This document shows, piece after piece, positions 40,117-47,530 of a DNA stretch of 64,000 nucleotides (within the stretch, counting starts at the first letter, position 1; each line of letters starts with the position of its first letter). A program made the translations under genes and the position numbers. Source of the DNA: Pseudomonas sessilinigenes (GTDB taxonomy: Bacteria > Pseudomonadota > Gammaproteobacteria > Pseudomonadales > Pseudomonadaceae). Location of the stretch: assembly GCF_003850565.1 (NCBI RefSeq), contig NZ_CP027706.1, forward strand, positions 1,922,001 to 1,986,000. Reading direction: 5' to 3'. The notes beneath the pieces are model-generated. The model was given only the letters and a program-made list of their open reading frames with translations, did no database searches and was not told the DNA's origin.

Positions 40117-41556
40117 ATGACCAATCTCTTGCTCTATCAACGTATCGCTCAGCAATTGGCTGAGGATATTCGCCGTGGTGTCTATCAGCCGGGGGAGCGC
40201 GTACCGTCGGTACGCAAGATGAGTTCGCAGCTCAATGTCAGCCATGCCACGGTGCTCCAGGCCTACGCTAACCTCGAAGACCAGGGGCTGATCCGGGCGC
40301 GGCCGCAGTCGGGTTACTACGTGCACCAGACGCCAGCGCTGACGGCACCGACGCCGGACATTGCCCGGGTCGAACGGCCTGGGCTGGTCACCCGTAGCAG
40401 TATCATCCAGCAGGTGTTGGTGGAGTCGCGTCGCGAAGGGGTTTTCCCCTTGGGAGCCGCGGTGCCCAGTGTCGACTACCTGCCGGTGCGGGCGTTGCAC
40501 CAGCAACTGGCCAAGGTCACCCGGTTTCATAGTCCTCGGGCGTTCAGCTACATGTTCAGCCCGGGTTTCGAACCCCTGCGGCGCCAGGTAGCGATTCGCA
40601 TGCGTGACGCGGGAGTGGTGGTCGATCCTTCGGAAGTGGTCATCACCCATGGCTGTGTCGACGCGCTGCAAATGTCGCTACGGGTCCTGACCCGCCCAGG
40701 CGACCTGATCGCTGCCGAGTCGCCGACCTACTACGGCTTGCTGCAACTGGCTGACCTGCTTGGGCTCAAGGTCATCGAGATTCCCAGCGACCCCTCCACC
40801 GGCATGAGCCTGGAAGCCTTGCAACTGGCTGCCAACCAATGGTCGATCAAGGCACTGGTATTGACGACGCGCCTGAGCAACCCGCTGGGCGGCACCATGC
40901 CGGAAGAGCGCCAGAAACAGCTTCTGCGCCTGGCGTCGGATTTCGATATCCAGGTGGTCGAGGACGATATCTACGGCGAGCTGATGTTCGAGGTCGGACG
41001 TACCAAGGCCCTCAAGGCCTACGATCGCCTGGATCGGGTGATCTACTGTTCCAGTTTCTCCAAGACGTTGTCACCCGGAGTGCGCATTGGCTGGATGATT
41101 GCCGGCAAGTACCAGCAGGAGATCCAGCGCCTGCAGACCTTCAGCACGCATTCGGCGTGCAGCGTCACTCAGATGGCGGTTGCGGCCTATCTGGAGAACG
41201 GTGGTTATGACCGGCACCTGCGTTTTATCCGCCAGGAGTACCGCAAGAACCTCAGCGCTTTCCAGTTGGCGGTCCAGCAGTATTTCCCCGAGGGAACGCA
41301 AATTACCCGGCCTACTGGCGGTTTCATCCTGTGGGTCAGCTTGCCGGGGCGGGTCAACACCCAGGAACTGCATGTGCGTGCCTTGCAACAAGGCATCAGC
41401 ATTGCTCCGGGGCTGATCTTCAGTAACACCGAGCAGTTCAACCACTGTGTGCGCCTTAACTGCGGCACGCCATGGAATCGTGAAGCCGAGCGAGCGCTGA
41501 TGACTTTGGGAATGCTTGCCAGCCAGTTGTGCCAGGAGGCCACTGGCGCGTTCTGA
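40117..41556 (+). CDS. MocR-type regulator (GntR HTH fused to aminotransferase-like domain)
   Basis: A 479-residue protein. The winged helix-turn-helix (residues ~1-70, VPSVRKMSSQLNVSHATVLQAY) is joined by a linker to a fold-type I aminotransferase domain. The PLP lysine is in SSFSKTLSPGVRIGW. MocR proteins bind PLP and sense amino compounds. The usual TPNxQNPTG segment is altered to TTRLSNPLGG. The nearest neighbours do not look like PLP-related targets. The frame runs open from 40063, but ATG 40117 starts the HTH. Confidence 0.92.
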   Translation: MTNLLLYQRIAQQLAEDIRRGVYQPGERVPSVRKMSSQLNVSHATVLQAYANLEDQGLIRARPQSGYYVHQTPALTAPTPDIARVERPGLVTRSSIIQQVLVESRREGVFPLGAAVPSVDYLPVRALHQQLAKVTRFHSPRAFSYMFSPGFEPLRRQVAIRMRDAGVVVDPSEVVITHGCVDALQMSLRVLTRPGDLIAAESPTYYGLLQLADLLGLKVIEIPSDPSTGMSLEALQLAANQWSIKALVLTTRLSNPLGGTMPEERQKQLLRLASDFDIQVVEDDIYGELMFEVGRTKALKAYDRLDRVIYCSSFSKTLSPGVRIGWMIAGKYQQEIQRLQTFSTHSACSVTQMAVAAYLENGGYDRHLRFIRQEYRKNLSAFQLAVQQYFPEGTQITRPTGGFILWVSLPGRVNTQELHVRALQQGISIAPGLIFSNTEQFNHCVRLNCGTPWNREAERALMTLGMLASQLCQEATGAF

Positions 41557-41632
41557 ACAATGGGCTCCATGCTTGTCATGGGGCTTGCAACAAGCGAGCA
41601 TAGAGAACCTTTTATCGATCTACCTGCCTTTT

Positions 41633-42115
41633 ATGAAAGCCTTTTTTACTGCCATCTGGTTATGTGCCTGTCTGTTGGGGGGGGCCGTGTTGCCCGTCCA
41701 GGCGGCGCCGGTTGCAGATAAGCCGCGGGCCGGCCAGGCGCATCCGAGCAAGTCGGCCAGCACCAGGAAGACTCCAGCGCCCAAGGCGCCGGCGAGCAAG
41801 CCCAAAAGCGGCAAGCAATCACCCGCTACCAGCAAGGGCAAGTGGGCCTATCAAGATATCAAGACCCCACTGGTCAGCCCCAAGGTCGACCTGAGCCTGC
41901 CACCGGAAATGGTCAAGCACCTGCAACCCATTGGCAGTACTCCATTGCCCAAGCACACGCCGTTGTTGCCACCGATGTTTGGTGAGAAACCCAAGGAAAG
42001 CAGTCCATTCCAACTCAACGGGCGTTTGCTCAGCAACGAAATGCAATTGCAGTTGCGCAGGGACGAGCGCCGTGACATCGAGGGCGCTGCCCTGGATTTC
42101 GAGTTCAAGCAATAA
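41633..42115 (+). CDS. Hypothetical exported protein
   Basis: A 160-residue protein. A signal peptide ends at about residue 24 (PVQAA). It is followed by a Lys/Ala/Pro/Ser-rich linker (about residues 27-68) and a C-terminal part (WAYQDIKTPLVSPKVDLSLP, NGRLLSNEMQLQLR) of unknown fold. It may bridge the cell wall by its basic linker. I know no function. ATG 41633 lacks an obvious Shine-Dalgarno, but the signal peptide supports it. Confidence 0.7.
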   Translation: MKAFFTAIWLCACLLGGAVLPVQAAPVADKPRAGQAHPSKSASTRKTPAPKAPASKPKSGKQSPATSKGKWAYQDIKTPLVSPKVDLSLPPEMVKHLQPIGSTPLPKHTPLLPPMFGEKPKESSPFQLNGRLLSNEMQLQLRRDERRDIEGAALDFEFKQ

Positions 42116-42284
42116 ATTCTTCAACCGCTGTGTGACTGGGCTGATCGACACTTTGTCGGAGACTGATCAGTCACGCACGGTTGTGCGTTAAATCCGTTCT
42201 TTGAGTAATTTTAAACAGCTGTTTTAGCGGTTACTCTTACCAGGCGTCATTCGACACTTTGCTTGTCGCGAGGAGCTTTTCGTC

Positions 42285-42539
42285 ATGAACTGCCGTGAAG
42301 GTTGTGGCGCTTGCTGCATTGCCCCTTCCATCAGTACCCCAATGCCCGGCATGCCCAATGGCAAGCCGGCCGGGGAACGTTGCCTGCATCTTTCCGTCGA
42401 ACACCTGTGCAACCTTTTCGGCTTGCCTGAGCGGCCGGCGGTGTGTGGGGCGTTCCAGGCAGATCCTGAGGTTTGTGGCGAAAGCCGTGAAGAAGCCATC
42501 CGCCTGATCGGTTGGTGGGAGCAAGTGACAGCGGCTTAG
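42285..42539 (+). CDS. YkgJ-family cysteine-cluster protein
   Basis: An 84-residue protein with the YkgJ N-terminal cluster: Cys3, Cys7, Cys10 and Cys11 (CREGCGACC), and four more cysteines downstream. It probably binds zinc or an iron-sulfur cluster. A GAGGAG stands upstream of the ATG. The next gene starts 43 bases later. Confidence 0.85.
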   Translation: MNCREGCGACCIAPSISTPMPGMPNGKPAGERCLHLSVEHLCNLFGLPERPAVCGAFQADPEVCGESREEAIRLIGWWEQVTAA

Positions 42540-42582
42540 GGTGTCCTCAATGAACGGAACTTCAACAATAAGGAATAAGACA

Positions 42583-43191
42583 ATGGGTTCGCTGCATCGA
42601 ATTGCTGTGCTCTGTGGGTTAACCGTGCTGTTGTCGGCAACGGCCCAGGCCGAAGACTGGCAAACGGCCAAGGATGAAGACGGCATCAAGGTCTCTTTGA
42701 GTGAAGTGGCCGGTTCCAAATACAAGGCCTATCGTGGGGTCACCACCATGAAGACCAGCATCGCCAAGCTCCGTGCGCTGCAGGAAGACGTGGCCGGTGC
42801 CTGCTCTTGGATCCACGAATGCAAGACTCAGAAGCTGCTCAAGCACGAGGGCGATCAAAGCTGGACCTACACCCAGTTCAATACCCCTTGGCCGGTCACC
42901 GCTCGTGACTCGGTCCTGCACATCACCACCAGCGAGGGTGCCGACGGCAGCCTGACCCGCAAGCTCGAAGGTGTGCCGACCTATATTCCGGAAGAAAAAG
43001 GCTTCGTGCGCGTGGCCCAGGTCGAGGGTTACTGGAAGTTCGTGCCCAAGGGCGCCGATCAGGTCGAGGTGACCTATCAGGTCCATACCGAGCCTGGAGG
43101 CAGCGTGCCTTCCTGGCTGGCCAACAAGTTCGTGGTCGATGCTCCTTTCAATACCCTGAAGGCATTGAAGGCTCGTGCTGAAAAGCCCTGA
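42583..43191 (+). CDS. Exported START-domain lipid-binding protein
   Basis: A 202-residue protein. A signal peptide ends in AQA near residue 22. The mature part is a START/SRPBCC-like domain (SKYKAYRGVTTMKTSI, WTYTQFNTPWPVTARDSVL, VEVTYQVHTEPGG). Such domains form a hydrophobic cavity that binds lipids. In the periplasm it may carry or sense a lipid; this is inference. AAGGA lies 9 bases upstream of the ATG, and a strong terminator follows. Confidence 0.85.
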   Translation: MGSLHRIAVLCGLTVLLSATAQAEDWQTAKDEDGIKVSLSEVAGSKYKAYRGVTTMKTSIAKLRALQEDVAGACSWIHECKTQKLLKHEGDQSWTYTQFNTPWPVTARDSVLHITTSEGADGSLTRKLEGVPTYIPEEKGFVRVAQVEGYWKFVPKGADQVEVTYQVHTEPGGSVPSWLANKFVVDAPFNTLKALKARAEKP

Positions 43192-43213
43192 TCGCTGAGA
43201 TTCACAACGATAC

Positions 43214-43238
43214 AAGGCCGCCTCCGGGCGGCCTTTTT
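43214..43238 (+). terminator. Terminator after the START-domain gene
   Basis: AAGGCCGCC / GGCGGCCTT stem with TCCG loop and T tract. Confidence 0.9.
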
Positions 43239-43329
43239 CATGGGCTGCCTAGGGCCCAGGCGGAACGTTTTTCAAAGGCTCAAGGTCCAGATGTTGTAGG
43301 CCCAATCAGGGGCTATCGAGGAGGCATTG

Positions 43330-43563
43330 ATGCAAAAGTGGCAAGTCGCTTTCGTTGATGATCACGGTGTCCAGTCTGTCGAGTATTTCGATTGCGAGCA
43401 GCAACCGACACTGGAGCGCGCCGCTCAATTGGTTCGAGCAAAATTGCTGCCGATAAGTGCCGAACTGGACCTCAACGACCTGGAGGGACGTACCGAAACC
43501 CCCACCCTCAAGAGCCTGAAAGAACAAAACAGTATTCAGATTCTCAGCATCACGCCGATCTAA
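43330..43563 (+). CDS. Small conserved-type hypothetical protein
   Basis: A 77-residue soluble protein with a perfect AGGAGG 7 bases before its ATG and normal codon use, which makes it a credible gene. It has no signal peptide and no motif that I recognise. It looks like a single small alpha/beta domain (KWQVAFVDDHGVQSVEYF). Confidence 0.65.
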   Translation: MQKWQVAFVDDHGVQSVEYFDCEQQPTLERAAQLVRAKLLPISAELDLNDLEGRTETPTLKSLKEQNSIQILSITPI

Positions 43564-43774
43564 TCAGTAGCGGGAGTAGCTCCGATAGCAATTTCTGGCG
43601 ACCTCCAGAGGTTGGCGCTAATCTGCAAGCAAGATCAGCGAGTTCTTCGCCAAGCCTTGATCTTGCCAGCTCCATGCTTGTTTCCCGTCGACCCTTTTCG
43701 GGTCGTGACGCAGGCCTGTTGCGTGCTGCCGGGAAGCACGGAAAGTCTATCCATAGGTTCGAGGAGGACGTTTC

Positions 43775-44116
43775 ATGAGCACAGCCTTTCAAGAAGATCT
43801 CAGCAGCAGCGTGCTGCGCCGCATGAAAGAAGGCGGCTTTGATTTTTCACGATTCCATCCCATCGAGTTCTACGCCATTTTCCCGGATGAGGAGCGGGCA
43901 CGCAGGGCGGCAGGACATTTTCGCGGTGAATCCTTGAATGCCCAGGTCAGCGTGCGTGACGACGGTGCCTGGTACCTGGAACTGAGCAAGGTGATGTACG
44001 CCACCTATGGTGGCATCGGCGATTTCGAGCAGGATTTCGAAGCTGTGGTCGAGCCTCTGGGCGGCATCATTGAAGGCTGGGGGGTGAAGCACGAGATCCG
44101 CGGGCGACTGGTTTAG
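43775..44116 (+). CDS. rraB: RraB-family regulator of ribonuclease E
   Basis: A 113-residue protein with the RraB fold (FYAIFPDEERARRAAGHF; YGGIGDFEQDFEAVVEPLGG). In E. coli RraB binds the C-terminal half of RNase E and inhibits it; its partner here would be the RNase E at 3036. The acidic, small size and sequence pattern fit. GAGGA lies 8 bases before the ATG. Confidence 0.85.
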   Translation: MSTAFQEDLSSSVLRRMKEGGFDFSRFHPIEFYAIFPDEERARRAAGHFRGESLNAQVSVRDDGAWYLELSKVMYATYGGIGDFEQDFEAVVEPLGGIIEGWGVKHEIRGRLV

Positions 44117-44448
44117 TCCGTAGCGAGCCTGATGATCGGCCAACCCCTTGGGTTGGCCGATTGCATTTATGGGGCCGATAAAAAAAGCCACCCGGGAGGG
44201 TGGCTAAAGGGAAGACCGGTCAGGAGAGGGAACCGGTCGGGAGAGTCCGGCTCCGGTCGTCATCGGCGTCATCAAAAAGAGGGCAGCGACTCCATCAGGC
44301 TGGGTGGAGTACTTGCTCGATGGGGGCAATTATCTGTGCGTGCGGGCGCACAGAGAAATCGACTCTGGCTATACGCTCGATAGACAAAGGCCTTGCCGTT
44401 GCAGGCTGCTTGGAGGGCGGCCTCGACTGTTGCGCCAGTGCGCGCAGT
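44117..44448. other. rraB / cytochrome c convergent intergenic region
   Basis: About 330 bases without a protein gene. It has a hairpin for rraB (ATCGGCCAACC at 44135-44145 with 44151-44161, weak T tract), then a strong minus-strand terminator, then a pyrimidine-rich minus-strand 3' region described under findings. Confidence 0.55.
44180..44205 (-). terminator. Minus-strand terminator with T7
   Basis: On the minus strand AGCCACCC-TCCC-GGGTGGCT is followed by seven T. It lies 243 bases after the stop of the cytochrome c gene, leaving an unusually long 3' tail. Confidence 0.88.
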
Positions 44449-45255
44449 TCAGGGGATTTGCTTGCGTCCGGCCATGTGCTTCAGGTAGCCCAGCAATAAC
44501 TCCAGCTCTGCATCGGGCAGGACGCTGGCACTGAACCCTGGCATTTTGGCCTGGGGCCAGCGCCTCAGGCCCTGGGGATCGCGGATATAGCGCTTGAGGA
44601 AACCTGGGTTGAAGTACTCGGTGGGGTTGTAGGGAATATTCAGGTCCGGGCCGAACTGCGCATCGCCGGCGCCATTGAGGCGATGGCAGGCCAGGCAGTT
44701 CTTCTGGAACAGTGCGAACCCCTGGTTGACCGGGTCGTCGGCCGCCAGTCCAGGGGCTGGCAGCAGGGCCGGGAAGCGTTCGGCCACCGGTGCCAGGCGC
44801 TGGATGCGTGCCACCTGGAACGGCCACTGCTCGGGGCTGATGTGCCCGGCAGCGGGGTCGGTCCAGACCAGGTAGAAAGGCCCGGCGCCAAGCTTGCCTG
44901 CCGCCAGGGCCGGCCAGGGCTTGGCCGGGTCCTCGATGGCGAGCCAGGCCCGGGCTCCATGGCGGTTGAGCAAGGGCGCGGCATTCAGTTCGGCGGCAAA
45001 GCCATCCAGGGCCACGGCCTGTAGATGATCCTCGGCCTTCAGGTCCTTGAGCAGGCTCGCCAGGGGAACTGCCCGGTAGGCCATGTCGCGCTTGTAGGAG
45101 ACATCATCCTTGATGGTGATGTCCTGGGCTGCGGGGTGCTGGAGCAGCTCTTCGGTTTGCCAGGTGCGGCTGCCGGAGCCCAGGTCGATCAGGAGTTGGG
45201 CAGCATGCAGGGGCATGCTCAGCAGCAGGGTGGTGCAGAGGAACAGGGCTTTCAA
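44449..45255 (-). CDS. Exported monohaem cytochrome c protein
   Basis: A 268-residue protein with a signal peptide ending near residue 18 (LHA). The N-terminal domain resembles the small molybdopterin-oxidoreductase-like fold, without obvious cofactor residues. The C-terminal cytochrome c domain has the haem site CLACH and a later methionine (KMPGF) as likely axial ligand. It would transfer electrons in the periplasm. It overlaps the rhodanese-like gene by four bases, so the two are co-expressed. Confidence 0.87.
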   Translation of the reverse strand: MKALFLCTTLLLSMPLHAAQLLIDLGSGSRTWQTEELLQHPAAQDITIKDDVSYKRDMAYRAVPLASLLKDLKAEDHLQAVALDGFAAELNAAPLLNRHGARAWLAIEDPAKPWPALAAGKLGAGPFYLVWTDPAAGHISPEQWPFQVARIQRLAPVAERFPALLPAPGLAADDPVNQGFALFQKNCLACHRLNGAGDAQFGPDLNIPYNPTEYFNPGFLKRYIRDPQGLRRWPQAKMPGFSASVLPDAELELLLGYLKHMAGRKQIP

Positions 45256-45701
45256 TTGATGGCCGTGGGATCGTCGTCAGTGGGTTCGTTGCCGGGCAGC
45301 ACGTCATCTGGTCGCGACACATGGTCGAACAGGGCGTCCCGGAGTTCATCGTAGTTGCCGCCGTTCACGATACCGAAATAACCGTGCTTGATCAGCGTGT
45401 CTTCGGCCTCAAGGGCATGCTGGTTGGTATCGCTGTAGATCACCACGGTAGCGTTGGGGTCCAGTACCACCTTGCGCAGTTGGTAGGCCAGGCCTTCGGC
45501 GCTGATGCCGGTGCCGTCCTCCAGTTCGAGGTTGACCTGCAAGGAGTTGTGCAGGTTGCCTGCGGCGAAGTCGCTGTCGTTGCGCAGGTCCAGGATCAGC
45601 GCGCCGTCATTGATTTCATCCACCGCGCGGTTGACGTCGATGATCCCGGCGTGGGCGTTGAAGGCGCTCAAGAGCGCGGCAAATGCAATCCAATGGCGCA
45701 T
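45252..45701 (-). CDS. Exported rhodanese-like protein lacking the catalytic cysteine
   Basis: A 149-residue protein with a signal peptide (residues 1-18, FNAHA) and one rhodanese domain (ALILDLRNDSDFAAGNL). The strand that normally ends in the active-site cysteine reads VVIYSDTNQHA, with serine at or near that position and no cysteine in the mature protein. It is therefore probably a binding rather than a sulfur-transfer domain. It precedes and overlaps the cytochrome c gene. Confidence 0.85.
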   Translation of the reverse strand: MRHWIAFAALLSAFNAHAGIIDVNRAVDEINDGALILDLRNDSDFAAGNLHNSLQVNLELEDGTGISAEGLAYQLRKVVLDPNATVVIYSDTNQHALEAEDTLIKHGYFGIVNGGNYDELRDALFDHVSRPDDVLPGNEPTDDDPTAIN

Positions 45702-45802
45702 GAATCTTCCCCGTGATGTTCCACAGGAAGACTGGCACACAAGTCCGTGCCCCGGTAGGAACCGGGGATAATTTTATGACCCGTTGATCGAGCAGCCACG
45801 AA

Positions 45803-45898
45803 TCAGCCGAGCACTTTGGTGAGGTTCGGCAAGATCAACAGCAGTGTGGTTGCGAAGAGAATGAGTCCCGCCTGGCGTACTTTCGATTGTTTGAACAT
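45803..45898 (-). CDS. 31-residue single-pass membrane protein
   Basis: The frame starts MFKQSKVRQAG, continues with about 17 hydrophobic residues and ends in TKVLG, i.e. a basic N-terminus followed by one membrane segment. AAGG lies about 9 bases upstream. The upstream mRNA contains AATAACAACAAAA at 45922-45910, a run of AAN repeats of the kind bound by Hfq with Crc. Such tiny membrane proteins often modify a larger transporter or oxidase. No function can be assigned. Confidence 0.6.
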   Translation of the reverse strand: MFKQSKVRQAGLILFATTLLLILPNLTKVLG

Positions 45899-46300
45899 GG
45901 CTGAATGCCTTTTGTTGTTATTCCTGAGCATCAATGCAAGCCGGTTCCTTTACTTCACTATGGGCCGGCGATGTTTCCATTTTCTTACCTGTTCCGGTGC
46001 AAAGTCCGTCCGGAACTTCCTACAGTTTCTACCTTAGGGGCCTTGAATCCCCTGGCTTAGATCCAATTCATATGGCGTTATCGCCAATCTCAATCAAATC
46101 GCTATAGCTGCTGCCCAAGACCCGGTGGCCGCCCTTTGGCTAGACAGCTCGCGCCCCTTCATCGGTTGATCCATTAGCTACCTACCGTTCGTCTGAGCGT
46201 GAGCGTCAAGGCGGCTGAGCGCATCGGTCATTGAATCCAACGCTGTCGCGCCTAAGGTGGGAACTCGACATTTTTCCCTGTACAGCGGTTCGAGGACGTC
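45899..46300. other. Intergenic region upstream of the thiolase operon
   Basis: About 400 bases without a gene between divergent units. It contains a hairpin AGGGG/CCCCT near 46036-46053 and a perfect inverted repeat TGGCG-TTAT-CGCCA at 46073-46086, a possible operator. I saw no PsrA-type box. Confidence 0.45.
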
Positions 46301-47506
46301 ATGACCCAAGCTCTGATATTCGATGCATTACGCACGCCCCGTGGCAAAGGCAAGGCCGATGGCGCCCTGCACAGTGTGAAACCGGTGAACCTGGCGGCGG
46401 GCCTGTTGCGTGCCCTGGAGCAACGCTGTGAGCTGGACACCAGCCAGGTGGACGACGTCGTCCTGGGCTGCGTGACCCCCATTGGCGACCAGGGCGCCGA
46501 TATCGCCAAGACCGTCGTACAAGCGGCGGATTGGGATGTGAGCGTGGCCGGGGTACAGATCAACCGTTTTTGTGCCTCGGGCCTGGAGGCGGTCAACCTG
46601 GGGGCCATGAAGGTGCGCTCCGGCTTCGAGGAGCTGGTGGTGGTGGGCGGCGTGGAGTCCATGTCGCGGGTACCCATGGGCAGCGATGGCGGTGCCTGGG
46701 TGCTGGACCCCGAGACCAATATGCACAGCCACTTCACGCCCCAGGGTATTGGTGCCGACCTGATCGCGACCCTGGAAGGCTTCTCCCGCCAGGACGTCGA
46801 CCAGTTCGCCCTGCATTCCCAGCAGAAGGCCGCGCGGGCCCGGGCGGCCGGCGCCTTCGACAAATCCCTGGTGCCGGTGCAGGACCAGAACGGCATTGTT
46901 CTGCTGGACCATGATGAGTTCATCCGCGCCGACTCGACCCTGGAGGGCCTGGGCAAGCTCAAGCCGAGCTTCGAGATGATGGGGCAGATGGGCTTCGACG
47001 CCACGGCCTTGCGGGTCTACAGCCATGTGGAGCGGATCAACCATGTGCACACGCCTGGCAACAGTTCCGGGATCGTCGATGGTGCAGCGCTGATGCTCAT
47101 CGGCTCCGAGGCCAAGGGGCGCGAACTGGGCCTGCGTCCCCGGGCGCGGATCGTTGCCACCGCCGTCACCAGTACCGATCCGACCATCATGCTCACCGGG
47201 CCGGCCCCGGCCACTCGCAAGGCCCTGGCCAAGGCCGGGTTGCGGGTCGAGGACATCGACCTGTTCGAGGTCAACGAAGCCTTTGCCTCGGTAGTGCTCA
47301 AGTTCATCAAGGACATGGCTGTCGATCCGGCCAAGGTCAACGTCAATGGCGGCTCCATCGCCATGGGGCACCCGTTGGGCGCCACGGGCTGCGCGATTCT
47401 CGGCACCTTGCTCGACGAACTGGAGGCCCGCCGCCAGCGCTACGGCCTGGCCACCCTGTGTGTCGGCGGTGGCATGGGTATCGCCACCATCATCGAACGC
47501 CTCTGA
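46301..47506 (+). CDS. Acetyl-CoA C-acetyltransferase (thiolase)
   Basis: A 401-residue thiolase II with the full catalytic set: Cys91 in NRFCASG, His357 in GHPLGATG and Cys387 in CVGGGMG. It cleaves 3-ketoacyl-CoA in the last step of beta-oxidation. The partner multifunctional protein starts 25 bases downstream. The pair resembles the second fad-type operon of Pseudomonas (PA1737/PA1736-like), distinct from fadBA. Confidence 0.94.
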   Translation: MTQALIFDALRTPRGKGKADGALHSVKPVNLAAGLLRALEQRCELDTSQVDDVVLGCVTPIGDQGADIAKTVVQAADWDVSVAGVQINRFCASGLEAVNLGAMKVRSGFEELVVVGGVESMSRVPMGSDGGAWVLDPETNMHSHFTPQGIGADLIATLEGFSRQDVDQFALHSQQKAARARAAGAFDKSLVPVQDQNGIVLLDHDEFIRADSTLEGLGKLKPSFEMMGQMGFDATALRVYSHVERINHVHTPGNSSGIVDGAALMLIGSEAKGRELGLRPRARIVATAVTSTDPTIMLTGPAPATRKALAKAGLRVEDIDLFEVNEAFASVVLKFIKDMAVDPAKVNVNGGSIAMGHPLGATGCAILGTLLDELEARRQRYGLATLCVGGGMGIATIIERL

Positions 47507-47530
47507 GCCCCGACTTCAAGGAATCCTTTC

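Noticed and set aside
44206..44290. RsmX/Y/Z-like sRNA on the + strand because of GGA-rich hairpins
   Set aside because: The only strong terminator serves the minus strand; the + strand has no promoter or terminator in suitable places.
45816..46037. 73-codon + strand frame
   Set aside because: It overlaps the better-supported 31-residue frame on the opposite strand and lacks a Shine-Dalgarno.
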